In this document: piece by piece, positions 23,587-33,012 of the stretch
Layout of the letters: each line of letters opens with the position of its first letter
How positions within the stretch are numbered: position 1 is the stretch's first letter
Assembly (NCBI RefSeq): GCF_003860565.1
Contig: NZ_CP034157.1
Span: 2,695,563 to 2,759,562, forward strand
Origin: Cloacibacterium normanense
Lineage (GTDB): Bacteria; Bacteroidota; Bacteroidia; Flavobacteriales; Weeksellaceae
Length of the DNA stretch: 64,000 nucleotides
Reading direction: 5' to 3'
Translations under genes and position numbers: made by a program
The notes under the pieces: generated by a model
Database searches by the model: none
What the model saw: the letters and a program-made list of their open reading frames with translations, nothing else
Told to the model about the DNA's origin: nothing

Positions 23587-23638
23587 AGATGTAAATTTTT
23601 AAGGGTGAAACGATTAATAATTTTTTTGTGATGAGAGA

Positions 23639-24955
23639 TTATAAAGACTCTCCGTGTTGTGTTTTATCTAAACCTTCTTTTTCATATTCTTCATTCACCC
23701 TTAATGGAGTAATTAGGTTTGTGATATATAATAGTAAGTAAGAGCCAAAGAAAGCGAAAACTGATACGCCAACTAATGCTACTATGTGTTTAATGAATAA
23801 GCTTGTGCCGCCATAGAATAATCCTGGTTCTACTACTGCTGCATTAATAGTAGGGGTAGCAAAAACTCCCGTTAATACCATTCCTACCATACCTCCTACA
23901 CCGTGGCAAGGGAATACGTCTAATGTGTCATCGATATTGGTCTTTCCTCTCCAATCTACTACAAAACTACTTACTGCTACCGCAACAATCCCAATAAGAA
24001 TAGAGTGAGGAACGGTAACGAAACCTGCTGCAGGAGTAATAGCAACAAGACCTACTACTGCGCCAATACTTACGCCCATTGCAGAAAGTTTTCTTCCTTT
24101 AATTTTTTCAATGAATCCCCAAGCGATTGCAGCAGCTGCAGATGCTACGGTGGTATTAGCGAAAGCTTGTACTGCTAATGAGCTAGAGCTAACTGCAGAA
24201 CCTGCATTGAAACCAAACCAACCAAACCAAAGTAAAGCAGTTCCTAAGATTACATAAGAAATTCTACTAGGATCGTGGATAATTTCTGTTCTTTTCTTAA
24301 GAAATAATGCACCAGCTAATGCCGCCCAGCCTGCACTCATGTGTACTACAGTGCCTCCTGCGAAGTCTAAAACACCATATTTGAATAGAATTCCGTCTGG
24401 ATGCCATACTGCGTGAGCTAATGGTGAATATATAAATAAAGAGAATAAAATTATAAATAGTAAATATCCCCAAAATCTAATTCTCTCTGCAAATGCTCCA
24501 GAAATAAGCGCTGGAGTAATAATGGCAAATTTCATTTGGAAAACAGCAAATAGTATCAACGGAATAGTTGGAGCAAGTGACCAAGCGCTCTTGGTTCCTA
24601 CATTGCTGAAAAATAAAAATTTGCTTGGGTTTCCGATGATACCACCGATTGAATCTCCAAAAGCAAGACCAAATCCTATAACTACCCAAACAACAGTAAT
24701 TACACCCATTGCAATAAAGCTTTGTAGAATGGTGCTAATTACATTTTTCTTTCTTACCATACCTCCGTAGAAGAAACCAAGACCTGGCGTCATGATTAGT
24801 ACCATAGCAGATGAAACCAACATCCAAGCAATGTCTGCACTGCTAAATTCTGGGATGCTTTTTTCGTCAACTGGAGTTTCTGGGAAGAGTGTACCCGAAA
24901 ATAGGCATAATAAACCTAAAACAACTAGCGATGCTAGTAAAATCCATTTTCTCAT
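23639..24955 (-). CDS. amt: Ammonium transporter
   Basis: An inner-membrane channel for ammonium. The 438-residue protein has an N-terminal signal-like helix and about eleven membrane spans. The twin pore histidines are seen in DFAGGTVVHMSAG and DVFPCHGVGGMVG, and the family signature LFLKKRTE region follows GWAALAGA. No P-II (glnK) gene is adjacent; instead a porin gene follows. The C-terminal tail (RVNEEYEKEGLDKTQHGESL) keeps the P-II-responsive Glu-Tyr-Glu pattern. Confidence 0.96.
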   Translation of the reverse strand: MRKWILLASLVVLGLLCLFSGTLFPETPVDEKSIPEFSSADIAWMLVSSAMVLIMTPGLGFFYGGMVRKKNVISTILQSFIAMGVITVVWVVIGFGLAFGDSIGGIIGNPSKFLFFSNVGTKSAWSLAPTIPLILFAVFQMKFAIITPALISGAFAERIRFWGYLLFIILFSLFIYSPLAHAVWHPDGILFKYGVLDFAGGTVVHMSAGWAALAGALFLKKRTEIIHDPSRISYVILGTALLWFGWFGFNAGSAVSSSSLAVQAFANTTVASAAAAIAWGFIEKIKGRKLSAMGVSIGAVVGLVAITPAAGFVTVPHSILIGIVAVAVSSFVVDWRGKTNIDDTLDVFPCHGVGGMVGMVLTGVFATPTINAAVVEPGLFYGGTSLFIKHIVALVGVSVFAFFGSYLLLYITNLITPLRVNEEYEKEGLDKTQHGESL

Positions 24956-25122
24956 ATCAATTCAACTTTTAAATTCTTATGTATAATTATAAAATATATT
25001 TACATACCCAAATAAAAATAGGGGTTTAATTGAAAAAAAATAATTTTTTTTGAATTTTGATTAAAAAAATATGGGGTATTTGTGAAAAATTAACGAAAAA
25101 TATGAAAAATGTTAAATTGGCG

Positions 25123-25152
25123 TAAAAAAAATACTTGCTCTTGGCAAGTATT
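25123..25152 (-). terminator. Terminator of the LRR protein gene
   Basis: A 9-bp stem AATACTTGC/GCAAGTATT (25130-25152) with a 5-nt loop and, on the minus strand, a U-run from 25124-25131. Confidence 0.85.
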
Positions 25153-25179
25153 ATATTGGGTGATAAAGAAAAAATGACT

Positions 25180-26808
25180 TTATTTTTTTATAATTTTAAA
25201 ATTTTGGTATCCTTCGGTTTTTTTTATGTTTAAAATATAGGTGGATGATGGCAAATTGGAAAGGTCGAGCTTTTCGTCTTTTCCTGAAAATGTTTTGATA
25301 AGCCTTCCTCCTATGTCGTATAAATTCAAAGATTCAATTTTATAGTTTTGATTTTTGATATATAAGAAATCCTTAGTAGGGTTAGGATAAATAGCGATAA
25401 TTCTGTTTTCTGGATTTTCTGTAGATAGCGTCTCGTATTTTTCTAGAGTTATAGGTTCTCTGTAATCAGAAAAGTATATATTATATAAGGTGTCGTTTTT
25501 TATAAAAATAGCTTCGCAGGTATAAATGTCGAAGTCGGTTTCTTTCACAGAGCTTATGCTTAAATTTTCTGAATTAATGTAAGTGTTTTTGTCAAGAGTT
25601 TTAAGCCAAGTAAAAGAATATCCGTCGGAGGTAGATAAAGCTTGGTCTAAACTTGTTGAAGCATTTATACTCGTTTTTATTACTTTTGGATTGTCATATC
25701 GCTGAGGTGAATATACAAAGTCTGTATTATTAGAATTAGTATTTAGATAATTTTCTATTTGTGTTTTAGAAAATCTATTATTAGAAATATTGCAAATTTG
25801 AGGGATGTTGTTAGGGATTGTGCCTTCTAGTTCATTGCTTTGTAAAGATAGACACATTAAATTAGGTAATGCTAAAAGATCTTGAGGAATGTTTCCGCTA
25901 AGTTTGTTGTGGTTTAGCCAAAGTTGTTGCAAATGATTAAGTGTGCCTAAAATAGAGGTGCTTCCATTTATTTTGTTCCTTCCCAGATTCAAGTGGATTA
26001 ATTTTTGCAGATTGCTTACTTGATTTGGGATATTCTGTAGAGAATTATTTTCCAAAGAAAGCCATTCTAGATTTATTAAGTTACTAAGCGAAGAAAAATC
26101 CGTAATGATATTATTACTAAGGTCTAGCGATTTCAAAGAAATAAAATTGATGATTTCACTCGGTACTTTGTTTAGATTGTTATTAGCAAGGTTGAGTTCT
26201 TGTAATTGATTTAAAGGGCTTAGGTTTGAAAAACTTACAATAGCATTATTGCTTACGTTTAAAGATGATAGTTTTTGTAATGAGCCTAAACTTGCTGGTA
26301 TTTCTGTGAGGTTTAGTTTTGAAATATCTAAGGATTTTAATCCAGAAAATCCAGAAAAATCAGTATTAGAAATGTTACAATTGTTATGGCCAACGTAAAT
26401 TTCTTCTAAATTAGGAAGGTTAGAATAGCTACTCCAAACGTCTCCTGTAAAATCATTATTGCTAAGATTAAGGTAAGTTAAATTTGATAATGAAGATAAA
26501 TTTGGGATTTCTCCATATAATTTATTAGAGCTAAGGTCTAGTTTTTTAAGATTAGTGAGAGAGAAAACAGAGGTTGGGAAATTTCCTTTAAGAAGATTTC
26601 CGTTTAGCTTAAGTTCTGTAACCATCCCGTTTGATGTTTTTACGCCGTACCAATAATAAGGGTCTTTCTCTAAATCCCAACTTTGGCTCCAGTTTGCGCC
26701 ATCGGTTTGGTTGTAAATAGAAATTAGTGCATTTCTTTCTGAAGTAGAAATGCTCCATTGTGCATTTGTGAAAATCGTAATGAGTAAAAAGAGTATAGTT
26801 TTTTTCAA
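25180..26808 (-). CDS. Secreted leucine-rich-repeat protein with T9SS sorting tail
   Basis: A 542-residue protein. It has a signal peptide (residues 1-16, ending TNAQ), an N-terminal cap with a DGANW motif typical of LRR proteins, and about a dozen LRR units of the form LxxLxxLxLxxNxLxGxIP (plant/bacterial type, about residues 65-350). A linker follows, then a ~75-residue C-terminal type A sorting domain (IAIYPNPTKDFLYI...LNLYDIGGRLIKTF...TYILNI). The tail sends proteins through the type IX secretion system to the surface or medium. The binding partner is unknown. Confidence 0.92.
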   Translation of the reverse strand: MKKTILFLLITIFTNAQWSISTSERNALISIYNQTDGANWSQSWDLEKDPYYWYGVKTSNGMVTELKLNGNLLKGNFPTSVFSLTNLKKLDLSSNKLYGEIPNLSSLSNLTYLNLSNNDFTGDVWSSYSNLPNLEEIYVGHNNCNISNTDFSGFSGLKSLDISKLNLTEIPASLGSLQKLSSLNVSNNAIVSFSNLSPLNQLQELNLANNNLNKVPSEIINFISLKSLDLSNNIITDFSSLSNLINLEWLSLENNSLQNIPNQVSNLQKLIHLNLGRNKINGSTSILGTLNHLQQLWLNHNKLSGNIPQDLLALPNLMCLSLQSNELEGTIPNNIPQICNISNNRFSKTQIENYLNTNSNNTDFVYSPQRYDNPKVIKTSINASTSLDQALSTSDGYSFTWLKTLDKNTYINSENLSISSVKETDFDIYTCEAIFIKNDTLYNIYFSDYREPITLEKYETLSTENPENRIIAIYPNPTKDFLYIKNQNYKIESLNLYDIGGRLIKTFSGKDEKLDLSNLPSSTYILNIKKTEGYQNFKIIKK

Positions 26809-26830
26809 AATTTGTGTTTATAATTACTTG

Positions 26831-26838
26831 CAAATATA
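26831..26838 (-). promoter_or_regulatory. -7 box of the LRR protein gene
   Basis: TATATTTG on the minus strand, 22 nt before the start codon. No properly spaced -33 box. Confidence 0.55.
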
Positions 26839-26862
26839 TTAAAGTAAAGTAATTATAAAAAT

Positions 26863-26886
26863 AAAAACACTCTTTTTGAGAGTGTT
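26863..26886 (-). terminator. Terminator of dps
   Basis: An 8-bp stem AACACTCT/AGAGTGTT with a 5-nt loop (26866-26886) and a U-run in the minus transcript. It lies 27 bp after the dps stop codon. Confidence 0.75.
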
Positions 26887-26913
26887 AATTATTTGTGAAT
26901 CGAAAAAGGGATA

Positions 26914-27390
26914 TTATTTTGCAAGGTAAGCATTGTACATCCAAACTTCTTTTTCTTGTTCGGTAATGTAATCGCTCATTTGAGAGTTGGTTCCTTCGTC
27001 GCCAGCTTTCTCGGTAAGGTCTAGAAGTTCTCTTTGTAAATCTATTACTATTTTAAATGAAGCCAAAATTCCTTCTACGCATTTGTTAGCGTCAGAAACT
27101 TCGCTGCTTTCTTTAATGGTAGAAACTTTTAAATATTCGGAGTAATTGTGAGCGGGAGCTGCGCCGAGGGTTAAGATTCTTTCTGCAATTGCATCAATTT
27201 TTAGAACTAATCCGTTGTATAATTCTTCAAATTTTGGGTGAAGTGTGAAAAATTGATTTCCTTTTATGTTCCAATGTGCACCTCTTGTGTTTTGATAAAA
27301 TACGGAATAGTTTGCTAAAAGAACATTTAATTTCTCTGCGATTTTTTTACAGTCGGCTTCTTTTAAGCCAATAATGCTAGAATTTTTCAT
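26914..27390 (-). CDS. dps: Dps-family DNA-protecting ferritin-like protein
   Basis: Stores iron and protects DNA in starvation or oxidative stress as a dodecamer. The 158-residue protein keeps the inter-subunit ferroxidase ligands: His in GAHWNIKG, His in FTLHPKFEE, and Asp and Glu in KIDAIAERI. The family signature continues to LTLGAAPAHNYSEYL. A -7 box lies 20 nt upstream and a terminator follows, so it is monocistronic. It is divergent from the str operon. Confidence 0.95.
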   Translation of the reverse strand: MKNSSIIGLKEADCKKIAEKLNVLLANYSVFYQNTRGAHWNIKGNQFFTLHPKFEELYNGLVLKIDAIAERILTLGAAPAHNYSEYLKVSTIKESSEVSDANKCVEGILASFKIVIDLQRELLDLTEKAGDEGTNSQMSDYITEQEKEVWMYNAYLAK

Positions 27391-27409
27391 AATTAATATA
27401 TTTATAGTG

Positions 27410-27417
27410 CAAATTTA
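27410..27417 (-). promoter_or_regulatory. -7 box of dps
   Basis: TAAATTTG on the minus strand, 20 nt before the start codon. The 19-nt-upstream position lacks TTTG, which would fit a regulated promoter. Confidence 0.55.
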
Positions 27418-27559
27418 TTAATGCTATTGCGAAAGTGTAAGTATATTCAATTGTTAAAAACTATGTTTAGAATTTATAAATTTTTTAAAGTAATGAAGGT
27501 AATGTAAAATTTAGAATGTAAAAAGATGAAAATTAACATATTATTTATGTGGAAGTTAT

Positions 27560-27590
27560 TTTGTCAGTTTAAAAATAATTCATAATTTTG
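27560..27590 (+). promoter_or_regulatory. Promoter of the str operon
   Basis: TTTG (27560-27563), a 19-nt spacer and TAATTTTG (27583-27590), a full -33/-7 match. It leaves a leader of about 30 nt before rpsL. Confidence 0.85.
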
Positions 27591-27624
27591 CACCCTAAAA
27601 TAAAAAATAATATAAAGCAATCAA

Positions 27625-28035
27625 ATGCCTACTATTCAACAATTAGTTAGAAAAGGAAGAGCCACACTTGCTAAGAAGAGCAAATCGGCTGCTTTGGATT
27701 CATGTCCACAAAGAAGAGGCGTATGTACGAGAGTATATACAACTACTCCTAAGAAACCTAACTCAGCACTTAGAAAAGTTGCGAGAGTAAGACTTTCAAA
27801 CGGAAAAGAAGTTAACGCCTACATCCCGGGAGAAGGACATAACCTCCAAGAGCACTCGATAGTATTAGTACGTGGCGGAAGAGTAAAAGATTTACCGGGA
27901 GTTAGATATCACATTGTTCGTGGTGCTTTAGACACTGCCGGAGTAAACGGAAGAACGCAAAGACGTTCTAAGTACGGTGCCAAGAGACCAAAACCAGGAC
28001 AGGCTGCTGCTCCTGCAAAAGGTAAGAAAAAGTAA
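27625..28035 (+). CDS. rpsL: 30S ribosomal protein S12
   Basis: A decoding-centre protein and the first gene of the str operon. At 136 residues it contains [18 protein letters not shown] and [17 protein letters not shown]. Lysines occupy the two classic streptomycin-resistance positions (in TPKKPN and GRVKDLPG), the wild-type state. The C-terminus has a short Lys/Ala/Pro tail. rpsG follows after 23 bp. Confidence 0.98.
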   Translation: MPTIQQLVRKGRATLAKKSKSAALDSCPQRRGVCTRVYTTTPKKPNSALRKVARVRLSNGKEVNAYIPGEGHNLQEHSIVLVRGGRVKDLPGVRYHIVRGALDTAGVNGRTQRRSKYGAKRPKPGQAAAPAKGKKK

Positions 28036-28058
28036 TCATTAAATAAGGAACAAGAACA

Positions 28059-28535
28059 ATGAGAAAAACAAAAGCAAAAAAGAGACCGTTGTTACCAGAT
28101 CCAAAGTTTAATGATCAATTGGTAACAAGATTTGTAAATAATCTAATGGTAGATGGTAAAAAATCTATCGCTTTCAGAATTTTCTATGATGCATTAGATA
28201 TCGTAGAAGCTAAAAAAGGAGATAACGAAAAATCTTCTCTTGAAATCTGGAAAGATGCATTAACTAACGTAATGCCTCACGTAGAAGTAAGATCAAGAAG
28301 AATTGGTGGTGCAAACTTCCAAATTCCTATGCCAATCAGAGCTGATAGAAAAATTTCTATGGCAATGAAATGGTTAATTAAGTATGCTACTGCTAGAAAC
28401 GATAAGTCTATGGCTCAGAAATTAGCTGCAGAAGTTATCGCTGCTTCTAGAGAAGAAGGTGCTGCTTTCAAGAAGAAAACTGATACTCACAAAATGGCAG
28501 AAGCTAACAAAGCTTTCTCTCACTTTAAATTTTAA
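28059..28535 (+). CDS. rpsG: 30S ribosomal protein S7
   Basis: Initiates assembly of the 30S head and lines the E site. The 158-residue protein matches S7: [55 protein letters not shown] and a C-terminal [16 protein letters not shown]. It is the second gene of the str operon; fusA starts 7 bp later. Confidence 0.98.
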   Translation: MRKTKAKKRPLLPDPKFNDQLVTRFVNNLMVDGKKSIAFRIFYDALDIVEAKKGDNEKSSLEIWKDALTNVMPHVEVRSRRIGGANFQIPMPIRADRKISMAMKWLIKYATARNDKSMAQKLAAEVIAASREEGAAFKKKTDTHKMAEANKAFSHFKF

Positions 28536-28542
28536 TTAAGAA

Positions 28543-30660
28543 ATGAGTAGAGATCTTAAATACACAAGAAATATTGGGATTGCTGCGCACATTGATGCCG
28601 GTAAAACTACCACTACAGAGCGTATTCTTTTCTATACAGGTAAAACTCACAAAATTGGAGAAGTACACGAAGGTGCTGCTACAATGGACTGGATGGAACA
28701 AGAAGCAGAAAGAGGTATTACCATTACTTCTGCTGCTACTACATGTAGCTGGAATTTCCCAACAGATCAAGGGAAAACACTTCCTGAAACTAAACCTTAC
28801 CACTTCAATATCATAGATACCCCAGGACACGTAGACTTCACAGTAGAAGTAAACAGATCTCTTAGAGTATTAGATGGTCTTGTATTCTTATTCTCAGCAG
28901 TAGACGGTGTAGAGCCTCAGTCAGAAACCAACTGGAGATTGGCTGATAACTACAAAGTTGCTAGAATGGGATTCGTAAACAAAATGGACAGACAAGGAGC
29001 TGATTTCTTAAACGTTGTAAAACAAGTTAAAGAAATGTTAGGTTCTAATGCAGTTCCAATCGTTTTACCAATCGGTGCTGAAGAAGATTTCAAAGGTGTA
29101 GTAGACTTAATTAAGAACAGAGCTATCATCTGGGATGAAGCAGGACAAGGAGCAACTTTTGATGTAGTCCCAATTCCTGAAGATATGAAAGATGAGGTAA
29201 TGGAATATAGAGAAAAATTAGTAGAAGCAGTAGCTGATTACGATGAAACTCTAATGGAAAAATTCTTTGAAGATCCAGATTCTATTACTGAAGAAGAAAT
29301 CAATGCTGCACTTAGAGCTGCAACTATTGATTTATCTATCATTCCTATGACTTGTGGTTCTTCATTCAAAAATAAAGGAGTTCAGTTCATGCTAGATGCA
29401 GTTTGTAAATATCTTCCTTCTCCACTAGATAAGGATGATATCAAAGGAACTGACCCTAGAACTGATGCTGAAATCATTAGAAAACCAGACGTAAAAGAGC
29501 CTTTCGCTGCATTAGCTTTCAAAATTGCTACTGACCCATTCGTAGGTAGATTAGCATTCTTTAGAGCTTATTCAGGAAGACTAGATGCTGGTTCTTATGT
29601 TCTAAATACAAGATCTGGAAACAAAGAAAGAATTTCTAGAATCTACCAAATGCACGCTAACAAGCAAAATCCAGTAGAATTTATCGAAGCTGGAGATATC
29701 GGTGCAGCAGTAGGTTTCAAAGATATCAAAACGGGAGATACTCTTTCTGATGAAAAAGCACCAATCGTTCTTGAATCTATGATTTTCCCAGATCCAGTAA
29801 TTGGTATCGCTGTAGAACCTAAAACTAAAGCAGACCAAGATAAAATGGGTAACGCTCTTGCTAAATTAGCAGAAGAAGATCCTACATTTACTGTGAAAAC
29901 TGATGAAGCTTCAGGTCAAACTATTATTTCAGGGATGGGAGAACTTCACCTTGATATCATCGTTGACCGTATGAGAAGAGAATTTAAAGTAGAGGTTAAC
30001 CAAGGTCAACCACAAGTAGAATACAAAGAAGCACTTACTCAAGTTGCTAACCATAGAGAAGTTTACAAAAAACAATCAGGAGGTAGAGGTAAGTTCGCAG
30101 ATATCGTATTCGAAATTGGTCCTGCAGACGAAGGTAAAACTGGTTTAGAATTCATCAACGAAATTAAAGGTGGTAACATTCCTAGAGAATTTATCCCTTC
30201 AGTTGAAAAAGGTTTCAAAGAATCTATGAAAAACGGTCCATTGGCTGGTTTCGAAGTAGAATCTATGAAAGTAACCCTTAAAGATGGATCTTTCCACGCA
30301 GTAGACTCTGACCAATTATCTTTCGAATTAGCTGCTAAAATGGGTTTCAAAGCTTCTGGTAAAGCTGCTAAAGCTGTAATTATGGAGCCTATCATGAAAC
30401 TTGAGGTAGTTACACCTGAAGAGTATATGGGAGATATCGTAGGAGACCTTAACAGAAGAAGAGGTACTGTAAACGGTATGGATGATAGAAATAATGCTAA
30501 AGTTATCAAAGCTTTCGTTCCACTATCTGAAATGTTTGGTTATGTTACTTCGCTTAGAACTTTATCTTCTGGTAGAGCTACTTCTTCTATGGAGTTCGAG
30601 AGATACGAACCAGCTCCACAAAACATTGCAGAAGAAGTAATTGCTAAAGCAAGAGGTTAA
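28543..30660 (+). CDS. fusA: Elongation factor G
   Basis: A GTPase that drives translocation on the ribosome. At 705 residues it shows all G motifs: [15 protein letters not shown] (P-loop), [11 protein letters not shown] (switch I), [12 protein letters not shown] (G3) and NKMDRQGAD (G4), followed by domains II-V with [14 protein letters not shown] and the C-terminal [20 protein letters not shown]. No tuf gene follows, as is common in Bacteroidota; rpsJ comes next after 18 bp. Confidence 0.98.
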   Translation: MSRDLKYTRNIGIAAHIDAGKTTTTERILFYTGKTHKIGEVHEGAATMDWMEQEAERGITITSAATTCSWNFPTDQGKTLPETKPYHFNIIDTPGHVDFTVEVNRSLRVLDGLVFLFSAVDGVEPQSETNWRLADNYKVARMGFVNKMDRQGADFLNVVKQVKEMLGSNAVPIVLPIGAEEDFKGVVDLIKNRAIIWDEAGQGATFDVVPIPEDMKDEVMEYREKLVEAVADYDETLMEKFFEDPDSITEEEINAALRAATIDLSIIPMTCGSSFKNKGVQFMLDAVCKYLPSPLDKDDIKGTDPRTDAEIIRKPDVKEPFAALAFKIATDPFVGRLAFFRAYSGRLDAGSYVLNTRSGNKERISRIYQMHANKQNPVEFIEAGDIGAAVGFKDIKTGDTLSDEKAPIVLESMIFPDPVIGIAVEPKTKADQDKMGNALAKLAEEDPTFTVKTDEASGQTIISGMGELHLDIIVDRMRREFKVEVNQGQPQVEYKEALTQVANHREVYKKQSGGRGKFADIVFEIGPADEGKTGLEFINEIKGGNIPREFIPSVEKGFKESMKNGPLAGFEVESMKVTLKDGSFHAVDSDQLSFELAAKMGFKASGKAAKAVIMEPIMKLEVVTPEEYMGDIVGDLNRRRGTVNGMDDRNNAKVIKAFVPLSEMFGYVTSLRTLSSGRATSSMEFERYEPAPQNIAEEVIAKARG

Positions 30661-30678
30661 TCTTTAAAAAATTAGAAA

Positions 30679-30984
30679 ATGTCACAAAGAATCAGAATAA
30701 AACTTAAGTCTTACGATTACAATTTAGTAGATAAGTCTGCTGAGAAAATCGTGAAAACTGTAAAAGCTACTGGTGCTGTGGTAAACGGACCTATTCCATT
30801 ACCAACTCACAAAAGAATCTTTACAGTTCTTAGATCACCACACGTAAACAAGAAAGCAAGAGAACAGTTCCAACTTTCTGCTCATAAGAGATTGATGGAT
30901 ATCTATTCTTCTTCTTCTAAAACTGTAGATGCTCTAATGAAATTAGAGTTACCTTCAGGTGTAGACGTAGAAATCAAAGTGTGA
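30679..30984 (+). CDS. rpsJ: 30S ribosomal protein S10
   Basis: A 3' (head) domain protein of the small subunit, also NusE in antitermination in other bacteria. The 101-residue sequence is typical ([47 protein letters not shown]). It is the last gene of the str operon here: a strong terminator follows, and rplC, its usual next neighbour, lies 4.5 kb further on. Confidence 0.98.
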   Translation: MSQRIRIKLKSYDYNLVDKSAEKIVKTVKATGAVVNGPIPLPTHKRIFTVLRSPHVNKKAREQFQLSAHKRLMDIYSSSSKTVDALMKLELPSGVDVEIKV

Positions 30985-31009
30985 TAATTTATCACTTTGC
31001 TATGATAAT

Positions 31010-31043
31010 AACCTCCCAAACAATTTTGTTTGGGAGGTTTTTT
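31010..31043 (+). terminator. Terminator of the str operon
   Basis: A 13-bp stem AACCTCCCAAACA/TGTTTGGGAGGTT with a 4-nt loop and T-run. It separates rpsJ from the inserted iron permease gene. Confidence 0.93.
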
Positions 31044-31124
31044 ATATAATAATTTTATAAATTAAAAATTTAATATTTAAAAAGTCATATCCTTATTTTT
31101 TGTAAAATTTGTAAAAAAAATATT

Positions 31125-31598
31125 ATGAATAATAATAAAAATCTTTTTGATCAGTTTGCAGATTGGGCAACTGCTTTTACTGGTAGTGCTGGAGCTTTTA
31201 TAGGCGCCTCTTTATTGGTTTTAATTTGGGCTTTTACTGGACCAATCTTTAAATTTTCAGAAACTTGGCAAATGGTAATCAATACTGGAACTACCATTGT
31301 GACTTTTTTGATGGTTTTTTTGATTCAAAAAGCTCAGAATAAAGATTCAAAAGCTATTCAGATAAAACTAAATGAACTTATAGCAGCACACGAAAAAGCC
31401 AGTAACAGAATAGTTGATATAGAAGATTTAACAGAAAAAGAATTAGATAAACTTCATAAATATTACGAAAAATTATCAGAATTGGCAGAGCAAGATAACA
31501 ATATTCATCTATCACATTCCATAGATGCCGCAGAAGATAATCATGAACATAAATTAAGAAATGAAAAAATTCATAAAGAAATTGATAATGAAATGTAA
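31125..31598 (+). CDS. Low-affinity iron permease family protein
   Basis: The 157-residue protein matches the low-affinity iron permease (Fet4-like) bacterial family: FADWATAFTGSAGAFIGASL, two membrane spans (about 18-38 and 45-66) and the conserved FLMVFLIQKAQNKDSKAIQIKLNEL stretch, quoted here in parts (FLIQKAQNKDSK, AIQIKLNELI). The C-terminal half is a charged helix (DLTEKELDKLHKYYEKL). Transport activity in bacteria is unproven; the name follows the family. The gene is monocistronic, between two terminators, and interrupts the ribosomal gene order. Confidence 0.85.
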   Translation: MNNNKNLFDQFADWATAFTGSAGAFIGASLLVLIWAFTGPIFKFSETWQMVINTGTTIVTFLMVFLIQKAQNKDSKAIQIKLNELIAAHEKASNRIVDIEDLTEKELDKLHKYYEKLSELAEQDNNIHLSHSIDAAEDNHEHKLRNEKIHKEIDNEM

Positions 31599-31608
31599 TA
31601 TTTAAAAA

Positions 31609-31637
31609 AAAAATCAGACATTAGAGTCTGATTTTTT
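31609..31637. terminator. Terminator between the permease gene and ackA
   Basis: An 11-bp stem AAAAATCAGAC/GTCTGATTTTT with a 6-nt loop, flanked by A and T runs, so usable by both convergent genes. Confidence 0.9.
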
Positions 31638-31658
31638 ATATTCACTTCTTTGCCTATT

Positions 31659-32864
31659 TTACTTTATCAATTCATACGTTTGTTGAGCGATTTCCAGTTC
31701 TTCATTAGTAGGAATAATCAGAATTTTCACCTTGCTTTCAGGCGCTTGAATTTCTACAGGAACTTTGGTGTGATTAAATTTCACATTCGCTTCTTCGTCT
31801 AGTTTTATACCAAGCGCTTCTAAATTTTTACAAGACCAACTTCTTACCACCGCATCATTTTCTCCTAAACCAGCCGTGAAAATAATCGTGTCGATTCCAT
31901 TCAACGCTGCAAAATAAGAACCGATGTATTTTTTAATTCTGTAAGTGTATAATTCTAAAGTCAGTTTTGCATCAGCATCGCCTTGTTCACATTTTTCGTT
32001 GATGTCTCTTGCATCGCTGCTTCCGCCTAAACCAAGCATTCCACTTTCTTTATTCAATATGTTTTTCACCTCTTGTAAAGAAAAGCCTAATTCTTCTACC
32101 ATGTAAAAAATCACAGAAGGATCTATATCGCCACTTCTGGTTCCCATCGCCAATCCACAAAGTGGCCCGAAACCTAAAGTCGTATCTATGCTTTCTCCGT
32201 TTTCATTTACTGCAGCCATACTTGCGCCGTTTCCTAAGTGAATGGTAATGGCTTTCAAGTGGTCATTTTTAAGAATTTTTTTGGCTTCATTGTATACAAA
32301 TTTGTGGCTTGTTCCATGGAAACCATACACTCTAATGCTATTATCTGTATAGAATTTTTTAGGAATAGCATATCGGTAAGCGTGTTCTGGAAGTGTAGCG
32401 AAAAACGCTGTATCAAAAACTGCTACCTGAACTGCATTCGGAAAGAATTTTTCAGAAGCTTCTATCCCAATTAAGTTTGCCGGATTATGAAGTGGAGCCA
32501 ATGGAATCAAAGTTTTTATCGCTTCTTTCACTTCTGGAGTGATGATTTGCGTTTTTGTGAATTTTTCACCACCGTGAACTACTCTGTGACCAATCGCTTT
32601 GATGCTTTCTGGATTTTCGATAACTCCAAAATCTGGATGAGTTAATAAACCGGTAATCGCTTCGAAAGCTGTAGCATGTTCTGGTAAATTTTCTTCTAAA
32701 ATATATTCGCCAAAACCTTCATTCGTTGCATATTGATGTTTGATTCTGCCCCCTTCAATTCCGATACGTTCTGCTAAACCTTTAGCCAAAACTTGTTGTG
32801 AAAGAATATTGATGATTTGGTATTTCAGAGATGAGCTTCCTGCATTAATAACTAATATATTCAT
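31659..32864 (-). CDS. ackA: Acetate kinase
   Basis: Interconverts acetyl phosphate plus ADP with acetate plus ATP. The start at 32864 (MNILVINAGSSSLKYQ, 401 residues) is chosen because the family begins with this phosphate-binding block; an upstream ATG at 32972 would add a translated intergenic repeat. Motifs include GHRVVHGGEKF, ITIHLGNGASM, DTTLGFGPLCGLAMGTRSGD and IDTIIFTAGLGEN. It lies after pta, 148 bp away. Confidence 0.97.
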   Translation of the reverse strand: MNILVINAGSSSLKYQIINILSQQVLAKGLAERIGIEGGRIKHQYATNEGFGEYILEENLPEHATAFEAITGLLTHPDFGVIENPESIKAIGHRVVHGGEKFTKTQIITPEVKEAIKTLIPLAPLHNPANLIGIEASEKFFPNAVQVAVFDTAFFATLPEHAYRYAIPKKFYTDNSIRVYGFHGTSHKFVYNEAKKILKNDHLKAITIHLGNGASMAAVNENGESIDTTLGFGPLCGLAMGTRSGDIDPSVIFYMVEELGFSLQEVKNILNKESGMLGLGGSSDARDINEKCEQGDADAKLTLELYTYRIKKYIGSYFAALNGIDTIIFTAGLGENDAVVRSWSCKNLEALGIKLDEEANVKFNHTKVPVEIQAPESKVKILIIPTNEELEIAQQTYELIK

Positions 32865-32891
32865 GTAATAATTTTTTAAAATTTTTAATTT

Positions 32892-32986
32892 GGGCAGCTT
32901 TTCCGCCTTCCGTTCCCGCTTTTTTATTTTTTGCCAAAGCTTTTTACATTCAAAAAATAAAAAGAGCTCCACTCAAGTCGGGCTGC
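32892..32986. repeat. Intergenic palindromic element between pta and ackA
   Basis: A GC-rich patch in an AT-rich genome with internal symmetry: arms CTTTTTTATTTTTTG (32919-32933) and CAAAAAATAAAAAG (32951-32964), surrounded by GGGCAGC...CCGCCTTCCGTTCCCGC on the left and GAGCTCCACTCAAG...GGGCTGC on the right. Short GGGCAGC..CCGCCTTCCG.. palindromes recur between genes in Flavobacteriia genomes as I recall them; this could be such a repeat. It may act as a processing site between pta and ackA. Confidence 0.55.
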
Positions 32987-33012
32987 AAAGACGAGCTGTC
33001 TAAATATGAGGT

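Noticed and set aside
30063..30509. A 148-codon open frame antisense to fusA
   Set aside because: It lies wholly within the conserved fusA coding sequence, has no promoter or recognisable protein features and is a shadow frame.
32865..32972. 36-residue N-terminal extension of acetate kinase
   Set aside because: The extension translates the palindromic intergenic element; the family begins at MNILVINAGSSSLKYQ.
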